In this document: positions 20,592 through 28,915 of the stretch, in pieces
Position numbering within the stretch: position 1 is the stretch's first letter
How the letters are laid out: each line of letters starts with the position of its first letter
Source of the DNA: Psychrobacter sp. WY6
Lineage (GTDB): Bacteria > Pseudomonadota > Gammaproteobacteria > Pseudomonadales > Moraxellaceae
NCBI RefSeq assembly: GCF_018448495.1
Contig: NZ_CP049902.1
Coordinates: 806,001-870,000 of the forward strand
Direction: 5' to 3'
Length of the DNA stretch: 64,000 bases
Notes under the pieces: model-generated
What the model was told of the DNA's origin: nothing
Databases searched by the model: none
The model's input: only the letters and a program-made list of their open reading frames with translations
Program-made: the position numbers and the translations under genes

Positions 20592-20974
20592 AAAAGTATC
20601 CGATATCTGATCGTAGTGAATGAATTATTATTGAGTAAACGTCGTTTTGTATAAGAGATTGGCTTGTCGCAAAATCTAGAACGTCAGTAGCTTTCTGTTA
20701 TTTTTCTTTTTTGCTGTCTCATTGATAAGCTATATAAAAGATGGGTTCGTTTGACGAAAATGCAACCTAAGCATTAACTATAAAGAAAGTGAATCGAGAA
20801 GATAGTGGATATTTAAGGGGTTTAAAAGGGATCAGTCAGTCTTTTAGAACAATACAGAGTGTTCTACTTACAAAGCGCTATCATTTGCTTGCAAATTAAC
20901 CCTACAGCGAGTGAGGTTTGACTGCTAGCATCAAGGCAATGGAATAAAAAGATTAAGTACTACTGATAGCAGAA
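20592..20974. other. Divergent region between prlC and the hibernation-factor gene
   Basis: This is 383 bp, continued by the inverted repeat at 20975. No coding content was recognised. A TATAAA at about 20778 could be a -10 box for the rightward gene, but without a clear -35 it is only a guess. Confidence 0.4.
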
Positions 20975-20998
20975 ACTATGAATCAGTTGATTCATAGT
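20975..20998. promoter_or_regulatory. Perfect inverted repeat upstream of the hibernation-factor gene
   Basis: ACTATGAATCA (20975-20985) and TGATTCATAGT (20988-20998) are exact 11-bp inverted arms separated by GT. The repeat ends 47 bases before the start codon. A 2-base spacer is too tight for a good RNA loop, so a DNA operator for a dimeric repressor is the simplest reading. This is inference; no regulator was identified. Confidence 0.55.
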
Positions 20999-21045
20999 AA
21001 AAATCACAATGTTAAAAGTAAATGATAAAAAACAAGGAGCAATAA

Positions 21046-22152
21046 ATGAAAGCGACTCTCAAAGTTTACGTGAAACCAAAGCCTCCTGCGGTTAGTATCT
21101 TTGTTAGACTCATCGCGAGCATCCTGCTAATGATCAAGATCCCATTGCCCTGAAGAAACCAATTAAAAGTGGCTGAAGAACGCTTAACCAACGAATACGA
21201 TAAGCGCACAGCGACTACCATACTCGATAAGATTCATGATAAGACCAAAGAGCTCAATCACAACTTAAATCTTGATACCTTGGCTATTTTTGCCAGTACC
21301 GACGATGTGCAAGTTATCCGTATGCCGATTGACACCACGGAGCGTGTGGTGATTTCACATCGTTTTGCGACTCGAGATTTAGTGCGTGATATGGCAAGCG
21401 CGGTGCATTACACCTTGGTGCTCACTCGTGATAATGCCCGTTTGATTGAAGCGTCTAATGATCGCGTGGTGAGAGAGTTCGATAAGGACGACGACCTGCA
21501 AAAAAATATGGATAATATTCCATTCCCTATTGAAAACAATGGTCTATATACGACAGGCGACGGTGGATCGGATCGTCTCGTCAATAATGAAAGTAGCTAT
21601 CTAAAAGAGTTTTTTAATCAGGTCGATAAAAGTGTCCAAGAGCTGTGGGGTGAGCATAAAATGCCTTTGGTCGTCGTTGGCGATGCTAAAAATATCGGCT
21701 ACTATAAAGAAGTTTGTGATCGTCCAGACAACATCATTGCCACAGTGTCAAATGCGACCAATCTAGAGGATGGTAGTGCTCAGCATATTATCAATAGTGT
21801 GCAAGAGGCGGTGGAAGGCTATCGTACATCACTGCATCAAGCTGCCATGGGTGAGATTGATAAAGCACGCGGTGCCAATATGTTACAAACAGATCTACAA
21901 GAAGTCTACCGCAGTGCCTTCCAAGGTGCAGGCGAGACGCTTTATGTCCGTCGTGGTTATATACAATCAGCCAAAATTGATGAAAAGGCGCAGACTTTGA
22001 GTCTTGCAGATGATGCGGCTTCAGAAGGCGTTACTGATGATGCCATTGGCGAAATCATTGAGCATGTCATTCATAATGGTGGCGAAGCAGTATTTATGCC
22101 ACAAGATATTATGGGTGAAGATCAACCAATTGCTTTGGTGACACGCTATTAA
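21046..22152 (+). CDS. Balon/baeRF-family ribosome hibernation factor (three or more frame breaks near the 5' end)
   Basis: The family is the bacterial homologue of archaeo-eukaryotic release factor aeRF1/Pelota. Balon, described in Psychrobacter urativorans, occupies the ribosomal A site during cold shock and stationary phase together with EF-Tu. ATG 21046 follows AAGGAGC. The N-terminus is spread over frames (about MKSDSQSLRETKAS, then VSIFVRTHRE, HPANDQDPIALKN, QLKVAEERL). From 21169 the frame is intact for 327 residues. The block THRE..PANDQDPIALKN is the family hallmark. Later landmarks are YTTGDGGSDRL, the long helix ending SYLKEFFNQVDKSVQEL, PLVVVGDAKNIGYYKEV, and a C-domain with AIGEIIEHVIHNGGEAVFMP. 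There is no NIKS or GGQ tripeptide, in keeping with a non-release role. The length is about 368 residues. It stands alone, with its own terminator. Confidence 0.8.
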
Positions 22153-22222
22153 TTGCTAGATAGTGCTTATTGATGACAATCCTTTGCGAATTCGCCATTG
22201 ATAGAAGATAGGTATAATATGG

Positions 22223-22256
22223 GAGCATTGGTTCGATAAGAATCAATGCTCTTTTT
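22223..22256 (+). terminator. Rho-independent terminator after the hibernation-factor gene
   Basis: GAGCATTG (22223-22230) pairs perfectly with CAATGCTC (22244-22251), followed by five T residues. Together with the upstream inverted repeat it makes the gene a single-gene unit. Confidence 0.85.
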
Positions 22257-22316
22257 ACATTGATGATATATTAAGCCTTTACCTAAAACATATGCTTGAT
22301 TGCCGTAGATTGTTAA

Positions 22317-23060
22317 ATGATGCGAAATAACATACCAAATACTCTCATGCTATTTAGCGTCACAGCAATGATAGCCTTTAGCTCCAGTCTCAGTATGGCA
22401 GAGACAGATGTGAATAATATATCTGTGAGCCATCTATCATGGGGTCAATTGCCGCCTTCTATTCAAAACTATTATCAAATAGACTCTAAAAAAAATAAAA
22501 TGAGGCTAAAGACCAAAGATATTGTTGCTATTCGTTCTTGGATTGGCACAGTAGGAGAACAGTATTTAGTTCAATTACAGCGTTTCAATTCAACCAATAG
22601 CCCCGGCGAGCCAGCAGGAGAGGTCTTCACGCATTTATATGTTATAGATGAACAAGAGGTTTTACGAGTATGGCAAATATATGATTATGTACCCTGCGAT
22701 GGGTTAGATGTAATCGCAGAATTCGCTAAAAACACCGCCGTAGTGACTGATATTAATAATAACGGTGTTGTCGAAGTGAGTGTGCCTTATTATCTCGGTT
22801 GTCGTGGTGACGTAAGTTACGATGAGATGAAAGTAATCATGTACGAAGGGCAGCAAAAATTCGCCATCCGTGGTAACTCTGCAATTTGTAACGCCAAGAC
22901 AGGTCAGCCAGTTGACGCTACTGGTTATTATGGTGGCGACTATAAGGTTGATGAAAAATTACTACAGCAATCAGCTTCTCAAAAATCAGTATTTAGGCGT
23001 CACTTGCAATCAGTGTGGCGAGATAATCAATGTTCCATTTATTTTAAGTATTATGACTAA
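22317..23060 (+). CDS. Secreted protein of unknown function
   Basis: The 247 residues begin with a Sec signal peptide: MMRNNIPNTLMLFSVTAMIA, then FSSSLSMAETD with likely cleavage after SMA. The mature part has a conserved-looking block DINNNGVVEVSVPYYLGCRG, then DVSYDEMKVIMYEGQQKFAIRG. This resembles calcium-loop-like D-x-N-x-N-G repeats and a family loosely annotated with surface polysaccharide proteins (M949_RS01915 type). That link is from memory and weak. Two or more Cys (VPCDG, LGCRG, AICNA, NQCSI) suggest periplasmic disulphides. The stop overlaps the start of the next gene by 8 bases, indicating translational coupling. Confidence 0.65.
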   Translation: MMRNNIPNTLMLFSVTAMIAFSSSLSMAETDVNNISVSHLSWGQLPPSIQNYYQIDSKKNKMRLKTKDIVAIRSWIGTVGEQYLVQLQRFNSTNSPGEPAGEVFTHLYVIDEQEVLRVWQIYDYVPCDGLDVIAEFAKNTAVVTDINNNGVVEVSVPYYLGCRGDVSYDEMKVIMYEGQQKFAIRGNSAICNAKTGQPVDATGYYGGDYKVDEKLLQQSASQKSVFRRHLQSVWRDNQCSIYFKYYD

Positions 23061-23823
23061 TTTTATGACTACCACAACCTCTTTTGTGCTAACCAGCTAT
23101 AACATTCATAAAGGCATGTCGCCGATGAATCGCCAAGTTAAAATACAAGGTATCGCCCAAGCCCTTGATATTATTGGCTCCGATGTACTATGTCTACAAG
23201 AAGTGCAAGGTCAGAACCTTAAGCGCAATATGCAATACAACGAATATCCTGATCAATCGCAACATGAATGGTTTGGTGAGTATTTACAGCTGCAAAATAG
23301 CTATGGTAAAAACTCAGAGTATGAAAATGGTCATCATGGCAATGCGGTATTGAGCCGTTTTCCATTAGATCCTAAGCATAACGTCAATATCACCGTTAAT
23401 AAGCTTGAGCAGCGCGGCGTCTTGCACTGCGAAGTACAACCAGTTGGATGGGATGTACCAGTTGTCGTACTGTGTGCACACCTAAATTTGTTTGAGCGTG
23501 ATCGCATCAAGCAATATGAAGCCATTGCCAACTATGTCCGCAATGAGATTGCACCTGATCAACCACTGATTTTGGCAGGAGATTTTAATGATTGGAAAAA
23601 AATGTCTTGTGATAAGCTTGCTACTAGCTTGGGTATGACCGAAGCTTTCAAGCATTGTCATGGCAAACTGCTGCCAACTTTCCCAGCCAAGCTTCCTGTG
23701 CTGAGCTTAGATCGTATTTATGTGCGTAATCTAAGAGTGAAAAATGCATGGGTGCATACGGGCAAACCATGGTCGACACTGTCTGATCATCTGCCGCTCA
23801 GTGCGGAATTGGCACATTTATAA
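23053..23823 (+). CDS. Endonuclease/exonuclease/phosphatase (EEP) family protein
   Basis: The 256 residues have the EEP (DNase I-like) fold: LTSYNIHKGMSP at the start, DVLCLQEVQG with the metal-binding Glu, GNAVLSRFP, VVVLCAHLNL with a catalytic His, LILAGDFNDW with the catalytic Asp and Asn, LDRIYV, and LSDHLPLSAEL with the final catalytic His. All catalytic residues are present. The frame is open from 22870, but ATG 23053 (or 23065) gives the family start and overlaps the previous stop. Known relatives act on DNA, phosphoesters or lipid headgroups; the substrate cannot be told. No signal peptide is present. Confidence 0.88.
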   Translation: MTNFMTTTTSFVLTSYNIHKGMSPMNRQVKIQGIAQALDIIGSDVLCLQEVQGQNLKRNMQYNEYPDQSQHEWFGEYLQLQNSYGKNSEYENGHHGNAVLSRFPLDPKHNVNITVNKLEQRGVLHCEVQPVGWDVPVVVLCAHLNLFERDRIKQYEAIANYVRNEIAPDQPLILAGDFNDWKKMSCDKLATSLGMTEAFKHCHGKLLPTFPAKLPVLSLDRIYVRNLRVKNAWVHTGKPWSTLSDHLPLSAELAHL

Positions 23824-23910
23824 ATGATTATTAGATAAGCTTAAGTTATTCACTAAAAATAAAATTGAATGCAAAAATAAAGCAATAGATACCTATAAGG
23901 ATATATAACG

Positions 23911-24915
23911 ATGTCTACTCTTTCTCATAACCCGCTACCAACGACCCAACATGCCGTACTCATACGTGAGTTTGGCGAACCTGAAGTGATGAGCTATCAA
24001 GAGGATGTGGCCATTCCTGTGTTAACAGATAATCAGGTATTGGTCAAAGTTGCTTACGTGGGTATCAATCCTGTCGATTACAAAACGCGTCAAGGCAAAG
24101 GCTGGGGCGCTGATGCCATTCAAAAAGACAAGTTTGATAAAAATGAGCCTGCAATTTTGGGGTTTGATATGTCAGGCACTGTGGTCGATAGTCGTAGTGA
24201 GCAGTTTACTATCGGTACACAGGTCGCTGCCCTGACTTTTCATGGTGGCTGTTATGCAGAGTATGTAGCAGTCGATGCTGACATGCTGGCAAAAGTACCG
24301 GATTCTGTCACGTTACAGCAAGCAGGTGCGCTGCCTTGTATTGGACAGACGGCGATACAGTTTGTAGAGTTTGCAGATATTCAAAATGGTGAGCATGTGG
24401 TGATGAACGCGCCAGCAGGCGGCGTGGGTCACTTGTTGATTCAGCTGCTCATGGATAAAGTGGCTAAAAACAATATCAAGGTGACTGTTATTTGCTCACC
24501 AGAAAAATATGCCAAGCTTGATGAAATAATAGATACCAATCAGCTTACAGGTTGGATTGATTATACCAAAGACGATGAATTCCCTGAGTTACAGGCAGAT
24601 GTGCTACTGGATTTGGTCGGTAATGAAGCAGGCGTGCGAGCGCTTAGCGTGCTCAAATCTGGTGGTCGCGTCAATGTATTACCAACGATTTGGGTGGATA
24701 AACTCAAAGAGGCGGGTAGCCAGAAGCAGTTAAAGGTAGCAGGTTATAAGGCGCAGCGTAGTGGTGAAGATATGGCGCGAGTTTTACAGCTCGTTGCAGA
24801 TGGCAAGCTAACGCTACGTATTCAGCAAACATATCCCTTGTCTGAAGTGGTCGCGGCTCATCATGAGCTGCAAAAAGGTGCTGCTTTTGGCAAGATTGTT
24901 TTAAAAGTGAGCTAG
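23911..24915 (+). CDS. NADP-dependent zinc-free MDR oxidoreductase (quinone reductase-like)
   Basis: The 334 residues fit the medium-chain dehydrogenase/reductase family. The GroES-like N-domain has AVLIREFGEPEVM, INPVDYKTRQG and LGFDMSGTVV. The Rossmann domain has NAPAGGVGHLLIQL. The end motif GKIVLKVS is typical. The zinc-binding Cys cluster of classical alcohol dehydrogenases is missing, which points to the quinone oxidoreductase branch. Likely substrates are quinones or alpha,beta-unsaturated carbonyls. It is a single gene with its own leader; a foldback repeat lies downstream. Confidence 0.88.
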   Translation: MSTLSHNPLPTTQHAVLIREFGEPEVMSYQEDVAIPVLTDNQVLVKVAYVGINPVDYKTRQGKGWGADAIQKDKFDKNEPAILGFDMSGTVVDSRSEQFTIGTQVAALTFHGGCYAEYVAVDADMLAKVPDSVTLQQAGALPCIGQTAIQFVEFADIQNGEHVVMNAPAGGVGHLLIQLLMDKVAKNNIKVTVICSPEKYAKLDEIIDTNQLTGWIDYTKDDEFPELQADVLLDLVGNEAGVRALSVLKSGGRVNVLPTIWVDKLKEAGSQKQLKVAGYKAQRSGEDMARVLQLVADGKLTLRIQQTYPLSEVVAAHHELQKGAAFGKIVLKVS

Positions 24916-24955
24916 AGTATGTGCTTAATCTGAAGGCAAGTGACTAAATGGGCTA

Positions 24956-25085
24956 AAAATGGTTAGATCTTGCCAAACTGAGTCAAATAGCTGGTTAATA
25001 TTCCGATATTAACCAGCTATTTTCCTTGTTTGGCTACCATTTCATTTAGCGTATTTTTATCACCACTTTTAAATGAGGATATGCC
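24956..25085 (+). repeat. Dispersed intergenic foldback repeat, copy 2
   Basis: This copy has strong nested pairing. A perfect 16-bp central stem is formed by AATAGCTGGTTAATAT (24986-25001) and ATATTAACCAGCTATT (25006-25021) with loop TCCG. Outside it, GCCAAAC (24972-24978) pairs with GTTTGGC (25028-25034), and AAATGGT (24957-24963) pairs with ACCATTT (25036-25042). The unpaired right tail ends GAGGATATGCC. The same ordered blocks occur at 2625-2755. It lies between convergent genes, where the central stem could also end transcription, although the T tract is short. Confidence 0.7.
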
Positions 25086-25100
25086 TTAGGTTATGTTCAC

Positions 25101-25736
25101 TTAATGCGTTCGTATTTGTCGAAACGTGAGGCTGATGCGCCCTGATGCGACAGTTTTGGTTTTCATAATGGTATGCTTCCAAAAATTCTGCGTATCGCCA
25201 TGCATGACGATAAGCTGACCGGACTCAAGATATAGCTCAACTTTGACGGGCTTGTTCTCTTGTCTAATAGTTTTATGCTTAAAAACAAATTTTCGCCTAG
25301 CACCGAGCGATAAAGAAGCAATAATCGGCTGCGCGCCCAGCTCTTTTTCATCGTCTGCATGATAACCCATGCCATCAGTACCAGACGGATAGTGGTTAAG
25401 TAAGCAAGAATTAAAATCAACGTTGATACCAATGCTTGATAACTGCTGTTCAATATGTCGTTTTACGTGCAACATCTGCTTTGACCATGGAATGGCTCGA
25501 CGCGTCTGTCCAGAGTAATGATAACTGACGTCGTGGTCACCCATCCAGACGATTTGGCGAGTGGTAACATGCGTTTTACCAAATAACGTCACGATGTCAG
25601 ACTGCCAAGGTAGCTCATTTAGTAAATTCTCATACAGAGCGTTAGCCTCATTGATAACTACCCCTAAGTCATTGACCTGACCATCATAAGGCAACAGATT
25701 GTCAATCGGTGTAGGCGCAAAAAGGTCAGTCATCAC
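25101..25736 (-). CDS. AlkB-type 2-oxoglutarate/Fe(II) dioxygenase
   Basis: This is a DNA/RNA demethylase-like repair enzyme that removes 1-methyladenine and 3-methylcytosine by oxidation. The 211 residues contain LLNHYPSGTDGMGYHADDE with the metal-binding HxD pair, then IASLSLGARRKFVFKHK, LIVMHGDTQNFWKHTI with the distal His, and GRISLTFRQI with the 2-oxoglutarate-binding Arg. The spacing resembles the AlkB homologue 2/3-like group rather than the E. coli AlkB prototype. The gene lies 14 bp before the next one on the same strand, so it is probably co-transcribed with the hydrolase upstream of it. Confidence 0.92.
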   Translation of the reverse strand: MMTDLFAPTPIDNLLPYDGQVNDLGVVINEANALYENLLNELPWQSDIVTLFGKTHVTTRQIVWMGDHDVSYHYSGQTRRAIPWSKQMLHVKRHIEQQLSSIGINVDFNSCLLNHYPSGTDGMGYHADDEKELGAQPIIASLSLGARRKFVFKHKTIRQENKPVKVELYLESGQLIVMHGDTQNFWKHTIMKTKTVASGRISLTFRQIRTH

Positions 25737-25750
25737 TTAGACGGCTCAGC

Positions 25751-26641
25751 TTATTTATGACTATGATAATGCTCATTGATAACTTGAGCACATAATTCAG
25801 GTGCTTCCATCGGCAGTAGATGACCATAATCTAACAAAGATATAATGCTGTCATCAGGGACGAATTTTTGCCATTGTTGTCGCACTTTATGGTTGATAAA
25901 CAACGTCGGCTTGCCAGTGATAAGTGTATAAGGACAGCTCAATTGCTTGAGGGCGGTATCGATATGCGGCGCGCCGAAATAGTTGGCGAGCTCTTGCTCA
26001 GGCGCAAATATCAGCGTGTAACTGCCATTGGTATCTTTGGATAAACTTTGTTCTGCAAATACCCTCAAATGCGCATCACTCATTCTTCTATAAGCACGTT
26101 GAGCGCGTAAGTTCTCATAATAATCATCGATGCTTGCCCAAGTAGATAGTTTGGTGAGGGTGCTTTTAAACGGTTCGCGACTGAGCAGAAGCTTACGCGG
26201 CAATAGATTATAGAGTCTGGCTTGTGGTTTGGTAAAGGTCACAGGCTCTATTAAATATAGCTGTGAAAACAGGTCTGGGCGCTGGGCTGCAGCGATGGCG
26301 GTGGCAGTGGCTCCTTGCGAATGACCAATACCAACGATGGGTTTGTCTTGCGTTTTTTCTAAAAATTCAATAAGTATCTCGGCATCCTGCTCGCGCGTAA
26401 GACGACGGCGCTGCGGCTTGTCATACCAATAGCCACGAAGCGCAAGCGAGCTGATTTTGAAGTCAGTTGCCAGCGCACTTAATAAGGGACTATAAGTACC
26501 AACGGTAAAACTATTGCCACCATAAAAGTGTGCTGGCACGCGAGAGGCAGTACTTGACTGTATCGATGGCGTAAGCTGGCTAAGGTTATAGTAGCGCGCT
26601 TGTTTTCCACTAATATTAATATTTTTTGCAAATGCTTTCAT
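25751..26641 (-). CDS. Alpha/beta hydrolase
   Basis: The 296-residue product has the nucleophile elbow GIGHSQGAT (catalytic Ser), an oxyanion region near AHFYGGNSFTVGTYSPLL, and a C-terminal His in LDYGHLLPMEAPE. A cap-like helical insert lies around residues 150-210. Start choice: AAGGAGGT, a perfect anti-16S match, is 9 bases before ATG 26641. The in-frame GTG at 26650 lies too close to it. The substrate is unknown. It is probably the first gene of a two-gene unit with alkB. Confidence 0.82.
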   Translation of the reverse strand: MKAFAKNINISGKQARYYNLSQLTPSIQSSTASRVPAHFYGGNSFTVGTYSPLLSALATDFKISSLALRGYWYDKPQRRRLTREQDAEILIEFLEKTQDKPIVGIGHSQGATATAIAAAQRPDLFSQLYLIEPVTFTKPQARLYNLLPRKLLLSREPFKSTLTKLSTWASIDDYYENLRAQRAYRRMSDAHLRVFAEQSLSKDTNGSYTLIFAPEQELANYFGAPHIDTALKQLSCPYTLITGKPTLFINHKVRQQWQKFVPDDSIISLLDYGHLLPMEAPELCAQVINEHYHSHK

Positions 26642-26692
26642 AATGTACACACCTCCTTGTGTCTGATTTTCAATGAAAATTAATGATTGTAC

Positions 26693-28597
26693 TTAGCTGT
26701 CTTCGCCTAAAAATCCGCCACTTTGTCGGTGCCACAAGCGAGCATAAACACCGTGTAGATTTAACAACTCATCATGGCTGCCTTGTTCGATAATTTGACC
26801 TTTATCCATGATCACCAATCGATCAAGTGCGGCAATGGTGGAGAGACGATGGGCAATCGCAATGACCGTTTTACCTGTCATGATGTCATTCAGGCTTTCG
26901 GTAATGGCAAATTCAATCTCAGAGTCAAGGGCGCTGGTCGCTTCATCTAGTAAGATGGGCGCATTTTTCAGCATAACACGTGAGATGGCGATACGCTGAC
27001 GTTGACCGCCAGAGAGCTTGACGCCGCGCTCACCGACTTGGGTATCAAGTCCTGTATTGCCTTTATCATCATATAAGTCTTTGATAAAGTCCCATGCTTG
27101 CGCTTGTTTGGCAGCGGTAATAATTTCTTCATCGGTTGCATCAGGACGACCGTAAGCGATATTTTCACGTACTGTCCGATGTAGCAAAGACGTATCTTGC
27201 GTTACCATACCTATCTGTTGGCGCAAAGACTCTTGGGTGACTTCATCAATTGCTTGTCCATCGATTAGGATTTTACCGCTATCAACATCAAAGAAGCGTA
27301 ACAATAAATTAACCAAGGTGGATTTACCGGCACCTGAGCGCCCAACCAAGCCTATTTTTTCGCCAGGTTTAATATCTAAATAAAAGTTATCGAGCAGTTT
27401 AGTCTTCGTAGTAGGCGTTGCTGATGTTTTCACTGTATCTAAGCTATCGCCTTCAACAGCGTCGCTATCATTCTCATAACTGAAATCAACATGATCAAAA
27501 ACGATACGACCTTCGGTGACTTTCAAAGCGGGTGCGTTGGGCTTATCAATGATTTTTTGCGGCGCTGATAAGGTACGCATGCCATCTTGTACGGTTCCGA
27601 TACTTTCAAATAGGCTGGCAGTTTGCCACATGATCCAACGAGTCAAACCGTTTAAACGTAGTGCCATGGCTGTCGCGGCAGCAATCGCACCGACACCGAC
27701 CGCGCCTTGTTGCCATAAATATAAACCAATAGCCGCAGTGCTACTAACCAAAATCACACTGATCATATGGGTTGATACTTCTAAATAACTGACCCAGCGC
27801 ATCTGTGCATGGACGGTACCTAAAAATTGCCCCATGGCGTTTTTGGCATAACTCAGCTCACGGCGTGAATGGCTAAATAGCTTGACGGTCATGATATTGG
27901 CATAAGCATCGGTAATGCGGCCAGTCATTAAAGCACGAGCATCGGCTTGCACAATGGCAGTTTGTTTGAGCTTAGGGATAAAGTACCAAATGGTCAGCGC
28001 AACCAAGACCAACCAAACAATGAACGGGATTAATAATAGGCTGTCCAGATTGAATAAAATGATACCTGACGTAATAAAATAAACGGTGACATACATAAAC
28101 ATGTCGGTGACGGTCATGACCGTATCGCGTACGGCCAGTGCGGTTTGCATTACTTTGGCTGAGACGCGTCCAGAAAATTCATCTTGATAAAACTGCATCG
28201 ATTGCCCAAGCATTCGCTGGTGAAAGCGCCAGCGCATTTGCATGGGAAAGACGCCTTGCAAGGTCTGAAAATGGATGAATGATGACAATGCAATCCATAG
28301 CGGACTCATGATCATGACGGCTAGCATGAGCAGTAGCATATCGCCTTTTTCTAACCACAGATTCTGCGGTGTATAGACGCCTAGCCAGTCAACAATATTC
28401 CCAATCCAAGCAAATAGCATCGCTTCATAGATGCCAATGCCCGCAGACAAAATCATAAATATCAATAGCCAGCCACGTAAACCGTTGGTACACGCCCACA
28501 AGAACTTTAGCATGCCATCACGGGGTGAAGGTAGCGGCATAGGGGTTTCAGGAAAGGCAGGGAGGCGAGTTTCAAAAAATCGAAATAGAGCATTCAT
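26693..28597 (-). CDS. ABC-type exporter, fused permease and ATPase
   Basis: The 634 residues form a half-transporter that works as a dimer. An N-terminal head precedes six membrane helices (about 40-330; first near LLIFMILSAGIGIYEAMLFA). The nucleotide-binding domain has Walker A GRSGAGKST, Q-loop VTQDTSL, signature LSGGQRQR, Walker B ILLDEATSALDS and H-loop IAHRLST. Walker B reads APILLDE, one hydrophobic residue shorter than the usual APILLLDE: either a true variant or a three-base loss. The family includes MsbA-like lipid and multidrug exporters. The substrate cannot be assigned. Confidence 0.9.
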   Translation of the reverse strand: MNALFRFFETRLPAFPETPMPLPSPRDGMLKFLWACTNGLRGWLLIFMILSAGIGIYEAMLFAWIGNIVDWLGVYTPQNLWLEKGDMLLLMLAVMIMSPLWIALSSFIHFQTLQGVFPMQMRWRFHQRMLGQSMQFYQDEFSGRVSAKVMQTALAVRDTVMTVTDMFMYVTVYFITSGIILFNLDSLLLIPFIVWLVLVALTIWYFIPKLKQTAIVQADARALMTGRITDAYANIMTVKLFSHSRRELSYAKNAMGQFLGTVHAQMRWVSYLEVSTHMISVILVSSTAAIGLYLWQQGAVGVGAIAAATAMALRLNGLTRWIMWQTASLFESIGTVQDGMRTLSAPQKIIDKPNAPALKVTEGRIVFDHVDFSYENDSDAVEGDSLDTVKTSATPTTKTKLLDNFYLDIKPGEKIGLVGRSGAGKSTLVNLLLRFFDVDSGKILIDGQAIDEVTQESLRQQIGMVTQDTSLLHRTVRENIAYGRPDATDEEIITAAKQAQAWDFIKDLYDDKGNTGLDTQVGERGVKLSGGQRQRIAISRVMLKNAPILLDEATSALDSEIEFAITESLNDIMTGKTVIAIAHRLSTIAALDRLVIMDKGQIIEQGSHDELLNLHGVYARLWHRQSGGFLGEDS

Positions 28598-28915
28598 AGG
28601 CAGTCATAAAACATCAATAGCAGTACGCCAAAATCAACGAAATTACTCGTTATTTTGAATCTTTACTTTTGTTATTAGGATTGATTACTATTTTAGCAAA
28701 CTTCCCAATCAGACCTGCATGCTAATTGTAAATTGAAGGCTAAAGAGCTACTTGTCAGCAGTCGAATAAAAGCCAATAAATAGATTGCTGTGTAAGAAAT
28801 ACTTTGTTACATTCTATGGCTTTATCCCAATTGGCAGTTCGCGCTTTGTCTTCAGTATATGAATGATGAGCGAATAATACCCCCGTAAAGTGGCAGTTTA
28901 ACAAGGTAAGAGCTC
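28598..28915. other. Divergent spacer between the ABC exporter and DMT transporter genes
   Basis: This is 318 bp of AT-rich sequence with no recognisable gene or strong hairpin. It should hold both divergent promoters. AAGGTAAGAGCTC before ATG 28916 is the ribosome site for the rightward gene. Confidence 0.4.
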
